DNA of 64,000 nt from Haliclystus octoradiatus (GCA_916610825.1 OU744448.1:27860107-27924106), one strand, 5' to 3'. Counted from the stretch's first letter, positions 1-13,189 are shown. Program-made: numbers and translations. Notes: generated by a model not told the origin, from the sequence alone.

Positions 1-189
1 TGTAAATTAGAAAATTAGCTGCAGATCCTTTCATTTGAACATTTTTACATAAAAATTTCATTTCTGGAAGGGAGACATGTTACTCTCTATGTGATGATAA
101 ACTTCCATACTCAACAATTTAAAAATATTATCATTTTATGTCTACCTCATGGTCATGATTTTACAACAATGTTTCTTACTGTGTCCTAG

Positions 190-3100
190 GTATACCGAAG
201 CGGGGAAGGAATGGGAATAAGACTTGATAGTGCATCTGCATTTGCTGGAGCAATCATTTCGCCCCATTATGATTCGCTCCTTGTAAAAGTTATATCACAT
301 GCAAAGAATCACAAAGATGCTGCTACAAAGTTAGCAAGATCTCTCAAAGAGTTCCGTATTAGAGGAGTCAAGGTGAGTTATTTAAATATTCCATTCGCCA
401 GCTAAAAACCTTTCATCCCATGTATGACTGTATGAGTGCTTTCAAATCATGTGTTTACCTCCTATCACTATGGACCCTGAAACTCCTAAGCTCCTACTCC
501 CCTGCTGAAAAAGATATTGAGTTCCTGAACTGTTCATGATCAACTTTTAACAGTTCATGAAGGTGACAACATTCAACATTGCAAATCACTAAGCAATCGA
601 TGCACAGTTTCCTATGAGCTATTGATATTTGGTGCACGGAAAGGTATGTAGGTGAAAAAAACGAGAAGGAGTTGCGGCTGCAGCGAGTGATTTTCACCTT
701 CAAGCTTTCTCCTGAAGTGATTTGAAATTTCCAAATATCAAAAGCTCTATTAATATTTAACAATATAACAATATTTGTCTTATATCTCACACACCTTTTG
801 CATTTACATGACTTTTATGTCCATAAAATGTTTTTGAAAACTTCTGATCAAATTTGAAATTCTGATTTGTGATGTCAAGTTCGAATTGTAAGATCGATTG
901 TGTTTTAGAACCTGATTTTTGCTATTATGATTCCGTGTCATAACTCTAAATCAATCAGATTGATTGAATCAAATCCATTATTATACATAACCGAATAGCG
1001 TCTACTAGCGTAGAGCTAACTTACAATTATTTATAAATTTCAGCTTGACTTAACGTACCGTTACAATTTGAATTTAGTGCAAATCAAAAGTGCTGCAAGT
1101 GACTTATTTATAATTTTCTGAATTCCTGCTAACAAATAAGAATCTGTTAAACCAAATAAGCCCTTGATAAGATCCAATTCCACGTTCATGAACTACTTTT
1201 AGTTGCAAGGGTTGTATTTTTGTATGTATATGTTTAATCCAAGGTCCATCTATATTTAACCCTCTTCGATCTAAGATTTCTAGTAATTAATCATATGCCT
1301 GTGTAATCTACAATAATCCAGGATCCATGAGAAAAGTCTTTGGTCAGCCATTTACTCAGCAAGAAATGTTATGGGTGATTGATGGTGACCCACGATTTAA
1401 TAAAAAAGCTGAGATTTAATCAATTAATCATTACATATTATTAGATATGCAATTAATTTGTTGTTTATATTTTCTCTCATTTAGACAAACATTCCATTCA
1501 TCTTAAATGTCCTTCAACACCCCCAATTTCTTGATGGTTTTGTGTATACTGACTTCATTATGAAAAACCCAGAATTATTAGACATTCGTCCAGGACAAAA
1601 CCGAGCACAAAAATTACTTAATTATCTTGGACATGTTCTTGTCAATGGATCAGTAACACCATTAGCTACAAATTTGAAGCCGACAAAGCTTTCTCCATTG
1701 GTTCCATCGGTAAGGATTGCTTAATGTGCCTTTAAAATAACACATGACTTTGCCATCATATGACTTTTAATAACACATGAGACTTTGACATGATATGATT
1801 TTTAATACCACATGACTTTCACATGATATGACATTTTGAAAATTCCTGATCATATTATAAATTCTCATTGACGCCAAGTTTGAATTGCAAGAGGTTTTGT
1901 TTTGGGTTGATATGGTGACATTGTCAAATTAAACTAAAACAATCAGATTGATGGAATTGTTTCACTTTATACACTTTAATTAATTAACATATAATTTAGA
2001 GCTTCGTGAAATGTAATCCTATACAACCATCGAAAAAGTTGTGAAAAAGTTATGAATTTTAACAACTTTTTCAATACTTTTTCATAAGTTTTTTCGTTTT
2101 CACAACTTTTTCATAACTTTTTTATTCATAATGAGCTATGAATTCTCATGCATATAATGATGGGACTCATTTCTTTTTGTTGTCATAGATACCCAGAGAT
2201 GATTCTTTCTTTTCGCGTCCAAGAGGCTTCAGAGATATCTTGCTTCAACAAGGTCCTGAGGGTTTGGCAAAAACAATCAGACGAGAGAGCAAACTATTGC
2301 TGACAGATACTACATTTCGAGATGCTCATCAATCCTTGTTAGCCACACGTGTCAGAACACATGATCTGTTGAAAATTGCCCCATTTGTTGCTCATAGCTT
2401 TCCAAATTTATTCAGTTTGGAGTGCTGGGGAGGTAATGATCAGACCTTTTTCCAATTTATCATTCAAAATTTCACTATGCCAATGACTGTTTTACTTACA
2501 ATTCAGAAATACTTACAATCAGTATTTTCAAATGAGCTAGTTTCATTACAAGTGTTATTTTTTATTTATGTATGATTTATTCACAAACCAACCAGGTAAG
2601 CTCGAAATATTTTCATTTGGAGGTAGTTGGTTGATATAGTAGTATTTGAAGTGTGTGTATGTATATTATGGCCGGATGCAGATGTTCTTCCTGAAGCAAA
2701 TGTTGAAAGCGGAAGAAGCCTTTAATACTTGTAGCAGGTGTATAATAGGCCTACCCCTGCGAAAAAACGTTGTTGAGTCATGAACTGTTCATGAACTTTC
2801 TCTAAGAAATTTTAGGAACTGTTCATGAACAACTTATAAACAGTTCATGAACGTTAAATGGACCAATTTTCATTAACTTTTCATAAGCAGTTCATAAATA
2901 TTAGCCATTTATCATTCATGAACTGTTTCTCAGGGCTAACCCTTTCATAAAGTATACAAAATTTATGCCCATAGTTTGTATCAGAATCCTTCAAGTCATG
3001 TTTATCATTGATTTTCAAACACATGAACCCAAAAAAAAATTTTAAATGTCAAATGTTGTCTCCGCTACTTAAGAGTCATCAGACGGTTTTATTCATATGA

Positions 3101-6100
3101 ATAAATGAATGTAAGAATAATATAAAAATATATGAATAAAACCGTCTGATGAGCCATATCGCACGAAACTCTGAGTAACGGACACAACGTCCAGTCTTTG
3201 ACTTTGTTTCAAAAGTGCTCTGCATATCCGCATCGAGCACTGTATTGATGTTTTGCCGTCAATAAAGTTATATACTGTACAGAGATATATGTACAAACGA
3301 TATCGCCATGGTTTTCATGATTTTTGGTTCAATTCAAGTTACAAAGTTTTGAGAAATGCCACTAACCTTTCAGTTCATAATTAATGGGATCAGCTTGCAT
3401 GATAATTTGAACGTCATCCTCTTAATATCTCAGTTCTAAACACTCTAATTAAATTTTATTTAATTTCAGGAGCTACTTTTGATGTTGCGTTGCGGTTTTT
3501 AAAAGAATGCCCTTGGGATCGCTTGGGATTATTACGTGAAGTTATTCCAAATATTCCATTTCAAATGCTTTTGAGAGGAGCTAACGCTGTTGGGTATAAA
3601 AATTATCCAGACAATGTTGTCTTTGAATTTTGTAAACTTGCAAATCAACATGGCATGGATGTATTCCGTGTATTTGATGCGTTGAATTATTTACCGAATC
3701 TACAAGTAAGTATAAAGATAGTTATCAAAAGTATTGAAGGCTATTACATTGTGTAGGTTCTGACAAAAAATGTAAATATGTACTGGGTTATTAATAAATG
3801 ATTTGTAGTGATTTACCATAATTACTAAATTAAAATCGACATTTGCTTGGTGACTGATATGAGCATAATATCACAAATTAGTGCAACCATTCTTTGTAAT
3901 ATGGATTCTTCCTTTGATTGAGTTACTTCTGGTTCAAAGCAGGAAATCTAACCCGTCTCTTCCGCACATAATGCAGACACTCTGTGCCTGCAGTATAAAA
4001 TTTATCAATATAACAGGTTTGACTGTATCCACCATTAGGTTATTCGTTATAATCATCATCATTTACTATCATCATTGGCTACTGTCATCCATATCATATA
4101 CTCAGATGATTTCAAACGTTTATATGGCTGGAATTTTCAAACAGTATGTATTTTATTTGTTTCCTAGCTTGGTATTGATGCTGCGGGGGAAGCTGGTGGA
4201 GTTGTTGAAGCAGCTATCTCATACACTGGAGACGTTTCAAACCCTAAAAAGACCAAATACGATATTGATTATTATATGAATCTTGCAGCTGAACTAAATC
4301 GTTCTGGTACACATATTCTCTGTATAAAGGTAACACTGAACAACACTTTAGATTACCATCTCATTCGCGTGAATATGCTTAAATAGGAGAAATGGAATTG
4401 AATACAGTCAAACCTGTTATAACGGTCACCTCTGTAAAGCGGCCACCTGTCTATAGTGGTCACTCTTGCAATGTCTAAATTAATATTTTCTATTGAATCA
4501 AACCTGTATATAAAGGTCACCTGTTTATAGTGGTGAATTTATCTATCTCTCTTAGTTGGCTGTTACATACAGGTTTGACTGTAGTTGTATTTACAGAATA
4601 TCCCATTTTAGCTCATACTTATTGCTGGCTCTAAAGTTGATTTATATCACTGATGAATTGCTCAGGTTTAACCAGAATTCTAGGGATACTTTTGTGTTTT
4701 AAATTTCAACTCTAAGGAAATGCAACAGACCCAATAACTGTAGGCTCAAATTGGTTCAATTTATATTGTGGAACATGTGATCAGAGACGAAAGTTGGACA
4801 ATTAAATCCTAAATCTGTGACTTGAGAGAGTATGTCATCATGGCACCATGATTTTCACTCCAGGGGGGTAATTTCCCACCAGGGTGCTAGCTTCTCGATC
4901 AGAGGGCTAACTTCCCAACCATGTGGCTGTTCCAAAATATATTTGCAAAAAGCTTGAAAATCTACCAATAATGTCTTGAACAGTCAACACTTTATTTCCC
5001 AATGAGAATTGTTTGAAAAGTATTCAAATGTTTTGTGTACCCTATAGGACATGTATACCTACAGCCTACTTTGATTGATAGAGCTGTGATGATGAAGAAA
5101 TCATCAATTATGGATAATTCTAGAGTGTTACAATCGTAGTTATTGTTTCATTCAGAGTTAAATTTATATTTGTATATTTATTCATAGGATATGGCAGGTG
5201 TTCTGAAACCACAAGCAGCAAGTATTCTTGTTGGTTCGTTACGTGCGCAATACCCAAAATTACCTATTCATGTTCACACCCATGATACGTCAGGTGCAGG
5301 TGTGGCATCAATGATTGCTGCTGCAGAAGCTGGTGCAGATATTGTCGATGTTGCAATTGATTCAATGTCTGGAATGACGTCGCAACCTAGCATGGGTGGA
5401 TTAGTTGGTTCTTTGAAAGATACTGAACATGATACAGGTATGTCATCAGAAAGGTTGTTAACACACTAAAATTAAATTCAAATGATAATCAAAACTGATT
5501 GTTATATCAGATTTACTATGGTAGTGAATTTTCTTAATTTTGATCATGCCAGTCTTTGCGCATTACTAAAATGGCGAACAATCCTGATCAATCTTTATAT
5601 TCTAAAGAGGATTTTTTGGAGATATTGCCATTCAATTATTCATATTTCTATTATATCCTTTCAATTTGGTGTAATTGGCTATTAATCAAGTTATGAAACT
5701 ATCTAGGCCTAATTTTGATAAATTTGTTTCCGTCAAGTCTTGATACAGGATCCAGCAATAAATGCAAGGGGTGCAAAATCTCAGTAGCTCCCTGAATAAT
5801 GTTGGAATTTAAAACCCTGAGAATGCCTGTAGTGCAAATTTAGGTACTGTACTCTGGTCATCTTCAGAATAGCCCAAACATTTCCACAACATCTACACCG
5901 CACTTGGTAAATATATCACAACATATCTTATTAATTCTCAGTCTTAATGAGGAAACACAAACTATCTCTGATGATGTAGGCATACAAACCATTTAATAAG
6001 TCAGATTTTTTCTGGCTAAGTTCGGTGTTGCCTGCTTGCAGACTCACTGCCAAAATGTCAACTTGTTTAATTAATTTACTCAATGTAATCTACTGTTACT

Positions 6101-9100
6101 CTATGTTCTATCAAATTTACATTTTGGCAGTGAGTCTGCGAGCAGGCTAAGTGCGGTTTTGAACTTCCGGTATCCAATTTGTCAAGGGGTGGCAGTATTT
6201 CCCCGACAGGGAAGCCAACTCCCCCTTTTTAATGAAAGTTTTTGAAAAAATGATTGAAATATTACCAAAAATGTAGCCCCCTTTGCCCCCTCTAGATTTG
6301 TCTCTGTTCTGCTAAAATTTCAACTGACAATTTACATTTGTTTTGAAATTTATAGTCCCATTGACGAGGTATGATATGATTTGCATTTATTTGCTTAGGG
6401 ATCTCTTTGGATCATTTGTACCAGTACAATTCCTACTGGGAACAAGCAAGAACCCTGTACGCCCCTTTTGAATGTACAACAACAATGAAAAGTGGTAATG
6501 CTGATGTTTATGAAAATGAAATACCAGGGGGTCAATACACTAATTTACAATTTCAAGCCTTTAGTCTGGGTTTGAGTGATCAATTCTCAGAAGTGAAGCG
6601 CAAATATTCTATTGCTAATCAGCTGCTGGGAGACGTTATCAAGGTAAACATTTTGTTTATTGGATGTGTGTAGTAAAAAACAACAAAACACAAATAGAGT
6701 TAGATGCAGTTATGATATCCTAGGAGAACAACATTCCCCCCTTCTCTTTTATTTTCAGCTTTTATGTGGATTGTGATTATTTAAATGGCAAATCTACAAC
6801 CTGTGTAGTAGTAAAAATGAACCAATCATATGGATATTTCGACTATCAGATAGTTATTGAAAATAGCCTAAACTTTTTCACCATGTTATTACTATGGGAC
6901 TATCCTACTACACAGATTATAGATTTGCTGTTAAGTGTTTAAACTTATACTGCATACATTTAAACAAATGGGGATGTTGTAAGCATTTATCTATTAAATA
7001 CCATCAATATATTATAATGGAACCAAGATAGTCTAACTCAGATTTGTGTTAGTTTTAAACAGGCCATAATGTTATCTTACCTTTGGGAAAATCAACCAAA
7101 TAAAATGTATTTAACATTCTAAAGTATTGAATAATTCAAATTTAAAAACGACATCTTCGTCCGACATCAATAACATCCTCAAAAATTTATCTTTTTTTAC
7201 CCAATATCAATCATTTCCAAATATTTTGATCGGTTTTGCCACGACAAAATCACTGAGAATTGGAAATGTTTGGAAATGATTGATATTGGGTCAACAAAGA
7301 TAGATTTTTGAGGATGTCGTTTTTAAATTTGATACTTGAGAATATTAAATACATTTTATGTGGTTGATTTTCCTAAAGGTAATATAATATTATGGTCTGT
7401 TTAAAACTCTATTAAACACAAATCTGAGTTAGACTGTCTTGGTTCTATTATAATATCTTGGTACCATGGATTCCAAATTTTATCAAAAAGCTCTGTAAAT
7501 ACCAAAATCTAAACCCAAATACTTAATATCAGTTATAAAGAACATATGCCTATGGCTCCATGTATTCTAAAAGCAAATACGACGACTAAATAGTCAGTTT
7601 AACTTGCTTTTAGGTGACGCCTACGTCAAAGGTTGTTGGTGATTTAGCTCAGTTTATGGTACAAAATAAACTAGAAGCAGATGATGTCATACACCGTGCT
7701 GAAGAATTTGATTTCCCATCATCCGTTGTTGAGTTCATGCAAGGTCATCTTGGTGAACCGTATCAAGGATATCCAGAGCCACTCCGTACAAAGGTCAGTA
7801 AAGAGTCAATTGGATTTCAGTTGGACTTCTTAATATCCCCCCATTATACCTTTGATACAACTGAAAAATGGGGGGCATTATTGAATGATATAGGATTGTA
7901 AATGAGGTAAAATATGAGAGTTTGCATATAGGAAATATGATATGGAAACCAGTTAGTCTTGGGATATATAGCAAGGGGGGATAGTAAAAGCCCAAAAGTA
8001 AAGGATAGAATATGAGGAGAACAGTTTGAAAGTATTCTTATCTGAAGTTATAGACGGTTGCAAAGGTTACTATTTCAGACATCCACCGAGAACATTCAAA
8101 ATACGAAAATCACTCCCCACGGCGGCTCGTGATTTTCTAATGCCTTTCTCGTGTTCTCATTTCGCTGCGCTCTGTGTAATTAATCATCAGACTGTAGTCC
8201 ATAGCCCCATTTCATTATTTGAGAGATAATATAGGAGTGCTGCTTTTTGCTAAGGTCATACTGAAGCCTAATATTTTACGTGGGTGGGAGATGTGGGTAA
8301 TTGAAGTTTCAAGTTATGTTTCTTGCACTTTAGATTTTGAAAGGTAAAGCAACTATGAAAGGTCGCCCTGGTGCTACATTAGCCCCCATTGATTTTGAGA
8401 AATTGGAAGGAAAGCTAAAGGATGATTATGGTGAGATTCCAATGTTATGTATGAATTGGTTCATGAATGGCATTTGCTTATGCTTGCAAGTTTATCAGAT
8501 GGCCTTCTACTTAGAACTCTTTAGCTCAAATCGTTCTCTTATCTTAGTTGAAGGGAGCAAATCGAGCATCTCTGTTGAAAATCTGCTCTATAATAAGGAT
8601 AATAGTTATGGTGACAACCTTATCATGTGTATCTTATGCAGTCACAGTTGAGTTTTGGAATTGAAGGATTGTGTTAAAATATGCAATTGATCACGGGGAT
8701 TATCTGTCATTACCTGTGAGAACTTCACAAACAGTTCATGAACTTTTCACTGGTTGGTCAACTCAACTAAACATTCTTCACAACATTTTGATAAGAATTT
8801 ATGAACTTGAAATGGCACACTTTCTCGTGAACTTTTCATGAACTGTTTATGAATTAGTTAATGAGATGTGCTACTCATATACATAAACATATTCGCAGCG
8901 GAAAAACTGTAGAAAATGGAAAATGGGAAACAATTTTGACATTTTCTTCAATGCTCAATTTTGGTTTTTACATCTATCATTTTACTACAAGCCAAGTAAG
9001 CTAGTAGCTTTTTATCATCAAAGTGATTGGTTCGTATTTTTGGGTCGTGTGGGAGTTTAATGGTCGAATACCAACTCTTTTCACCTGTCTTTATAACTTT

Positions 9101-10326
9101 CTTTATTATTCTTTGTTTTATTTCTAGGTCCATCAATTAGGAAAGTTGATGTCGTGAGTGCTGCATTGTACCCTGATGTTTTCCGTGACTACATGGTATT
9201 CAAAGAAGAATTTGGACCAGTAGAAGGCCTTCCAACACGATTATTCTTAACAGGACCCGATATCGGTGAAGAATTTGAAGTTGAAATTGAAACTGGTAAA
9301 ACGCTTAGCATGAAACTTTTAGCAATTGGTGATGTCAACGCCGAGGGAAAACGTGAAGTATTTTGTGAATTAAATGGACAATTGAGACCGTTCTTTGTCG
9401 AAGACAGAAGTGAAACCAAGGTTAGAAGTTTATTGGGCTATCCTACTTTGCATTTCAAGAGGCTCTATATATATATTATTATTATTTTTATTATTTATCG
9501 CTCTATCAACCTTGACATGATACCTATTTTTGATGCTATGTAATGGCTCAATTGCACCTGATAGTCGCTTAACTGTTATTTTATTTATTCTTTGCTCGCT
9601 GTTTCGGTGGTCTACTAAGCACTGTTGTAAAAGTATGTTTTATCAAGTAATGAATTTTCCCATAATTTTTTTAACTCTTTCTGACTTCAGTAGCGTTTAT
9701 GGCGAAGTCAGTCCCTTGTTCTCCATGTAGTACTCCTGATTGTTATTGGCTGAGGGAGTATACTTGTTGGTTGCTACCAAATATATTTAATTTCTATGGC
9801 AACCAGGATTGGCACAAGTTAACTTTTACTAACCTCATAAAATCAAATCTCACTTAAAAGAGCAACATTGACTGGCGGTTGCTACGAGTTCAACTTGAAT
9901 TAAGCTTAGCGTAAATTCAACGATCAATGTCGGTCATGGCTTCGGCATGGTCATTTTTTTGGCCCCTTTAATCATCCCACATGTTTGCAAATATCAGATA
10001 ATATTCCTCATTCTTGTGGGTCGCTGACTGTTTCCATTACCAACTTTTTCGCTCTTTATCGCTCATAGAATGTTGTCCGCAATCCAAAAGCTGTCAAAGG
10101 GGACCGTGGTTCTGTTGGCGCCCCAATGCCAGGAAAAGTCGTCGCTGTACGCGTTGAAGCAGGTGAAATCGTTGCCAAGGGTGACAGACTAGTTGTTTTA
10201 AGTGCAATGAAAATGGAAACTAATGTGACGGCACCTGTGGATGGCGTTGTCAAGGCAATTGCTGTTGATTCCAATATGCAAGTTGAAGGTGGAGATTTAT
10301 TGGTTACTATTGAACCAAAACATTAG
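190..10326 (+). CDS. PC: Pyruvate carboxylase, 3' eleven exons (partial at 5' end)
   Basis: Biotin enzyme of the mitochondrial matrix that carboxylates pyruvate to oxaloacetate (anaplerosis, gluconeogenesis). Exons: 190-372, 1485-1709, 2189-2432, 3470-3705, 4168-4329, 5188-5437, 6399-6643, 7614-7793, 8334-8430, 9128-9420, 10069-10326. All junctions are GT-AG, phases agree, and the sum is 2373 nt (790 codons plus stop). The first exon is the end of the biotin-carboxylase domain ([11 protein letters not shown]). The carboxyltransferase domain follows, with the catalytic segment [20 protein letters not shown], the metal-binding [11 protein letters not shown], the lysine of ILCIKDMAG that is carbamylated in the family, and [18 protein letters not shown]. 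The last exon is the biotinyl domain. The order matches animal PC throughout. The N-terminal third (roughly 390 residues of the usual ~1180) lies upstream of the window. The reading frame is intact, so the gene looks functional. Confidence 0.96.
496..560. repeat. Short palindromic GTTCATGAAC repeat
   Basis: Degenerate copies of GAACTGTTCATGA and its complement lie in PC intron 1. The same unit recurs at 2775-2935, 8716-8860 and 25160-25196. Confidence 0.4.
2031..2150. repeat. Imperfect hairpin of GAAAAAGTTGTGAAAAAG units
   Basis: In PC intron 2, AAAAAGTTGTGAAAAAGTTATGAA is followed by complementary ACAACTTTTTCATAACTTTT and related units, so the segment can fold on itself several ways. No family is recognised. 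Confidence 0.4.
2775..2935. repeat. Cluster of GTTCATGAAC palindromes
   Basis: PC intron 3 holds at least five half-sites of AACTGTTCATGAAC and AACAGTTCATGAAC within 160 bases, in both orientations. This is the densest of the window's clusters of this unit. Confidence 0.5.
3053..3191. repeat. Foldback element with ACTCAGAGTTTC / CAGACGGTTTTATTCAT arms
   Basis: Inner arms at 3079-3097 and 3131-3149 are perfect complements. Outer arms extend the pairing (ATGTTGTCTCCG on the left against CGGACACAACGT on the right), with a small deletion in the left arm. Related segments occur at 13464-13536, 56953-57032 and 61861-61925, which marks a dispersed miniature element. It lies in PC intron 3. Confidence 0.6.
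4405..4583. mobile_element. Miniature element, ACAGTCAAACCTG termini
   Basis: It begins ACAGTCAAACCTGTTATAACG and ends CAGGTTTGACTGTA, so the termini are inverted. The interior has repeated GGTCACCTGT(T/C)TATAGTGG units. Copies occur at 29452-29600 and 32509-32690, with decayed ones at 37121-37345, 43145-43212 and 57526-57600. It lies in PC intron 5. It has no coding capacity and its superfamily is not determined. Confidence 0.6.
6026..6150. mobile_element. Foldback element, GCCTGC..GCAGACTCACTG arms
   Basis: Arms at 6030-6059 and 6120-6148 are near-perfect complements (GCAGACTCACTGCCAAAATG) around an AT-rich loop. It lies in PC intron 6. A close copy is at 37374-37452, and a relative with only the GC-rich outer arm is at 45802-45920. 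Confidence 0.6.
7008..7456. mobile_element. Long foldback element (~450 bp) in PC intron 7
   Basis: Two arms of about 200 bases are inverted copies of each other. The left starts ATATTATAATGGAACCAAGA and the right ends with its complement. Conserved blocks include the AACTCAGATTTGTGTT, ACCAAATAAAATGTATTTAA and CCCAATATCAATCATTTCC segments. The loop near 7225-7255 is short. There is no ORF. TA-rich ends suit a Tc1/mariner-type miniature element, but that is inference. Confidence 0.65.
8716..8860. repeat. GTTCATGAAC palindrome cluster
   Basis: AACAGTTCATGAACTTTTCA on the left and a complementary CTTTTCATGAACTGTTTATG on the right form a loose hairpin in PC intron 9. Confidence 0.45.
9858..9967. 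mobile_element. TTAA-flanked miniature element (copy 1)
   Basis: It is bounded by TTAA at 9854-9857 and 9968-9971. The termini are inverted: AAGAGCAACATTGAC at the left and GTCATTTTTTTGGCCCCT at the right. A second, longer copy with the same termini and the same TTAA flanks lies at 31819-32018. TTAA duplication is typical of piggyBac and Kolobok elements. It lies in PC intron 10. Confidence 0.6.
10069..10326 (+). CDS. PC: Terminal PC exon: biotinyl (BCCP) domain
   Basis: Phase-0 final exon of 85 codons plus TAG. It has APMPGKV at the start of the lipoyl/biotinyl fold and SAMKMETN. The lysine codon at 10210-10212 is the expected biotinylation site, with methionines on both sides as in the family. 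The protein ends in TIEPKH. The whole swinging-arm domain is on one exon, so its transfer of carboxyl groups between the two active sites depends on correct use of the acceptor at 10067-10068. Confidence 0.93.
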   Translation, partial: NVVRNPKAVKGDRGSVGAPMPGKVVAVRVEAGEIVAKGDRLVVLSAMKMETNVTAPVDGVVKAIAVDSNMQVEGGDLLVTIEPKH

Positions 10327-10421
10327 AAACCAGCTATCATTAGATATGAAAACAATTATTTATTTACTTCTTTATTACGCATAAACATACGTGACAGTTT
10401 ATAAATGTATTTCATGTAGAA

Positions 10422-10427
10422 AATAAA
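10422..10427 (+). terminator. Polyadenylation signal of PC
   Basis: AATAAA lies 96 bases after the PC stop codon in an AT-rich stretch. It is the first canonical hexamer downstream and gives a short 3' UTR. Cleavage is expected 10-30 bases further on; the site itself is not visible. Confidence 0.55.
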
Positions 10428-12931
10428 ACAAAGCATTTATATATATTATCATATGATGATGATATCTTTAAATTATTTTGTTATTTGATTGTTTGTGAAT
10501 TATATTTTTAACCCTATCAATAGAGTAAGAGTTCACATTAATAATGAGACAGAGGTGACGCTTCTTCCCGATTCGTACCATAATCGGGAACGACAAACAA
10601 GATCGATATGCAATGTCATAGCTGCAGAGATTATGGTAATGAGCATTTACCACAGTTGCTCTTAGCTGAATGAGCCCTTTGACTTTAGTATTCATCGTGG
10701 TACTAGCAGTAGTATTCCGGTTTGGCAGCCGTAAGTTGCTATCAAAATTTGTAGCTGGGGATTCTCTATATCAACTTGAAAAATAACAATATATAATAAA
10801 TCATAACGAATAGCTTTATTAAGAGATTATCATTTCATATCATTGTAAATTAATTGAATTTGCTGAGTCTAGAGCGACGAGTCGAATACAATTATAATCA
10901 GATGAAATTGACGACGGAATGAATATAAAAATAGAGATACGGATGATATCGAACTTGATAAACAACTAATGAACTTGTGGAGTTGTGGTAATATACTAAT
11001 TCGGTAATAATAAACAAAATGACGAGACTGTGTAGTTCGTGTTAAATGTTTTTCGTACTGAAGAGGACTGTCTGGAAACTAAGTAAAACAGGAATTATAA
11101 TATTAAATATTAGACTTACATGAATGTGAGGCATAACTAAAATGAGAAAACTGATTAACAATTCGACAGGCCAATCTAACGATATTGTGAATAAGATGAT
11201 AAATAAGGTTTCGGATAAGACAAATTGTTACAAAACCAGAAGCATCAATTAAATTTTGAATCGTATAATTTCGTGTTCTTATGAAGCGAGGTTTGCAATT
11301 ATTTAATAGTTTGTATTGAATTGATTTGCCTTGAACTTTAATATCAATAAGCTATAATCTCTGACTTGAAGTTGTCAACAGCAAGTCTACAATCTATATA
11401 TAGTATTAAGCTATATTAGTATAGTATAGTGTCCCATCGAAAAATCAAACGATGACGTATGACAATCATTTGACCGATAAGAGTAATCATTCAAAATTTC
11501 AATTGACAATCAACCGTGTTAAAAGAGAAACAGTCGTACTATTAGTATTCTGATCTTTAAAATAATATGTACGAATAAAAGCTCTATATAACCAAATTTG
11601 TTGTGAGCTCAAAAGGGACAATTAAATTTTAATTGCTAGAAAAAATATTAGGTTCCATAAATGGCCTGGAACTTCTTGTGAAACTGTAACCAACTCGCTT
11701 ATGCCTAACTCAAAAGTATACCTTGCCTTAATATATGTACTAATTAACATTACTATTGTTTTGCTCGTCTGCTGTCAGAAAGAATGTAGTCTTGCCCTCG
11801 ATGTTCCTTGTTGATTCGTTTATTGAAGCTACAATTAAGGTGCGGTATTGTAGCCGAACAGACGTTCACAGCCAACGCCCATATAAAACTACTAACAGTT
11901 GCGCTGTTCATGGGGGGGGGTAGTGATTAATAACCACCATCATCCCCGTATCACACAGCCTGCATATAAACAATCGTCATAACCAGAAAAAAGGTATTAA
12001 TTGCATATTCTCTCAATCGTTCTTTATCTAATCAATACAAATTATACAGTATAGATAAAGACCATCACAATTTAATATATGACCTATCCCAATATCACGT
12101 GTAATCTCTTGTAAACAATGAAGATAAATTCGTGTTTGTTGACTTTCACAACCAAACAGTTCTATTATATAGCTCGCACCAGCCCATGTGTCTATCGAAT
12201 ATTCACTATAATAATAATAGAAATGGAACTCAGGTCAATAATCGTCGACTGTTTGTCCATGTCATCAAATTCAAGCAGTCCTATAGTACTGTATGCTGTA
12301 TAGATGTTGTTTAAACTCTGATACGTAAATTTAAATTACTTTCCAATCGTCTGTTACTTATGCAGGCAATATCACAATCACTGTATAAGATCGTAGATAA
12401 TTCTTGAAGAGTGTTTTTCTTACAAATGTAGCATATTTTTTCTTAACATATACTTAAATCCAACCCTTTTAGAGACCAGCTGGACTATATGAGTATTTAT
12501 ATAAGTATATAGCTCAACATTATATTCAAATCAATAATTATGCATTAATAAATGGAAGTATGAAATACTATTTTAATCTACAACACAGCCAGATTAATCA
12601 AAAGAAAAAAACAATATTTTGGATAAATGTCGGTAAAAACGTCTTTCATATAGAAATGATTTGAAAACAGTTTCACTCTAGACAAAAGAAGAAGCTTTTT
12701 ATTAATTATTTATCAGTTACGCTTAAATGCATTGTATGTTATTGCTTTGAGCGGTAAATTTTATAACATTGCTTTTTCCAAACGTACATATATAATATTA
12801 TTGCTATGTTGATCTTGGGTTGATCTCCATCGAATCTTGATTGTGACTATTTCTAGTCCTTGATAAAGCGAAACAAACTGGTAACTTACGCTATTGAACA
12901 GTTGAAATAATTTCTTTTCTATTGATGTCAG
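10428..12931. other. Intergenic stretch, no gene recognised
   Basis: AT-rich sequence. It holds a small hairpin (CCCGAT..ATCGGG, 10568-10590) and a run of nine G at 11912-11920. ORFs of 60-75 codons are present on both strands, but none resembles a protein family or has a convincing splice context. Confidence 0.5.
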
Positions 12932-13189
12932 CCTTTTAACGGTTTGGATGAGATTTTATGGTTAGATATGGAACGTTGGACAAAGAACGATATTTTTCCA
13001 ACTGCTCGAACAAGGATTTTTCTTGCCGTTTTCTTATTTCTTATTTTATTTATCATTTTAATATTGGGAGCGTCAATACAATTTCACGAGGTTCATGAAG
13101 ATGAAAGATTGGTGGATGAAATATTACCAAAACCAACAACGTATTTACATCTTGTCAAAAATGAGTCTCGAACAGTGCCAGTACTGTAG
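12932..13189 (+). CDS. Small single-pass membrane protein or exon, unrecognised
   Basis: It is open from an acceptor (CAG at 12929-12931) to TAG at 13187-13189, reading PFNGLDEILWLDMERWTKND at the start. The first ATG is at 12968, which gives 73 residues. From there it has a short basic cytosolic head ending PTARTR, a strong hydrophobic helix (IFLAVFLFLILFIILILGAS), then a charged tail with an NES glycosylation sequon. That is type II signal-anchor topology. It could be a tiny membrane protein, a terminal exon, or the first exon of a Golgi-type enzyme whose remainder is not found here. No family is recognised. Confidence 0.4.
   Translation, partial: PFNGLDEILWLDMERWTKNDIFPTARTRIFLAVFLFLILFIILILGASIQFHEVHEDERLVDEILPKPTTYLHLVKNESRTVPVL

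Noticed and set aside
1320..1419. Open stretch after CCAG in PC intron 1 ([16 protein letters not shown]...)
   Set aside because: The flanking PC exons join in phase 0, and from this acceptor phase 0 hits a TGA at once. There is no donor and no counterpart in the PC family.
9189..10274. Minus-strand ORFs over PC exons 10 and 11
   Set aside because: They are reverse-strand shadows of strongly conserved PC coding sequence.
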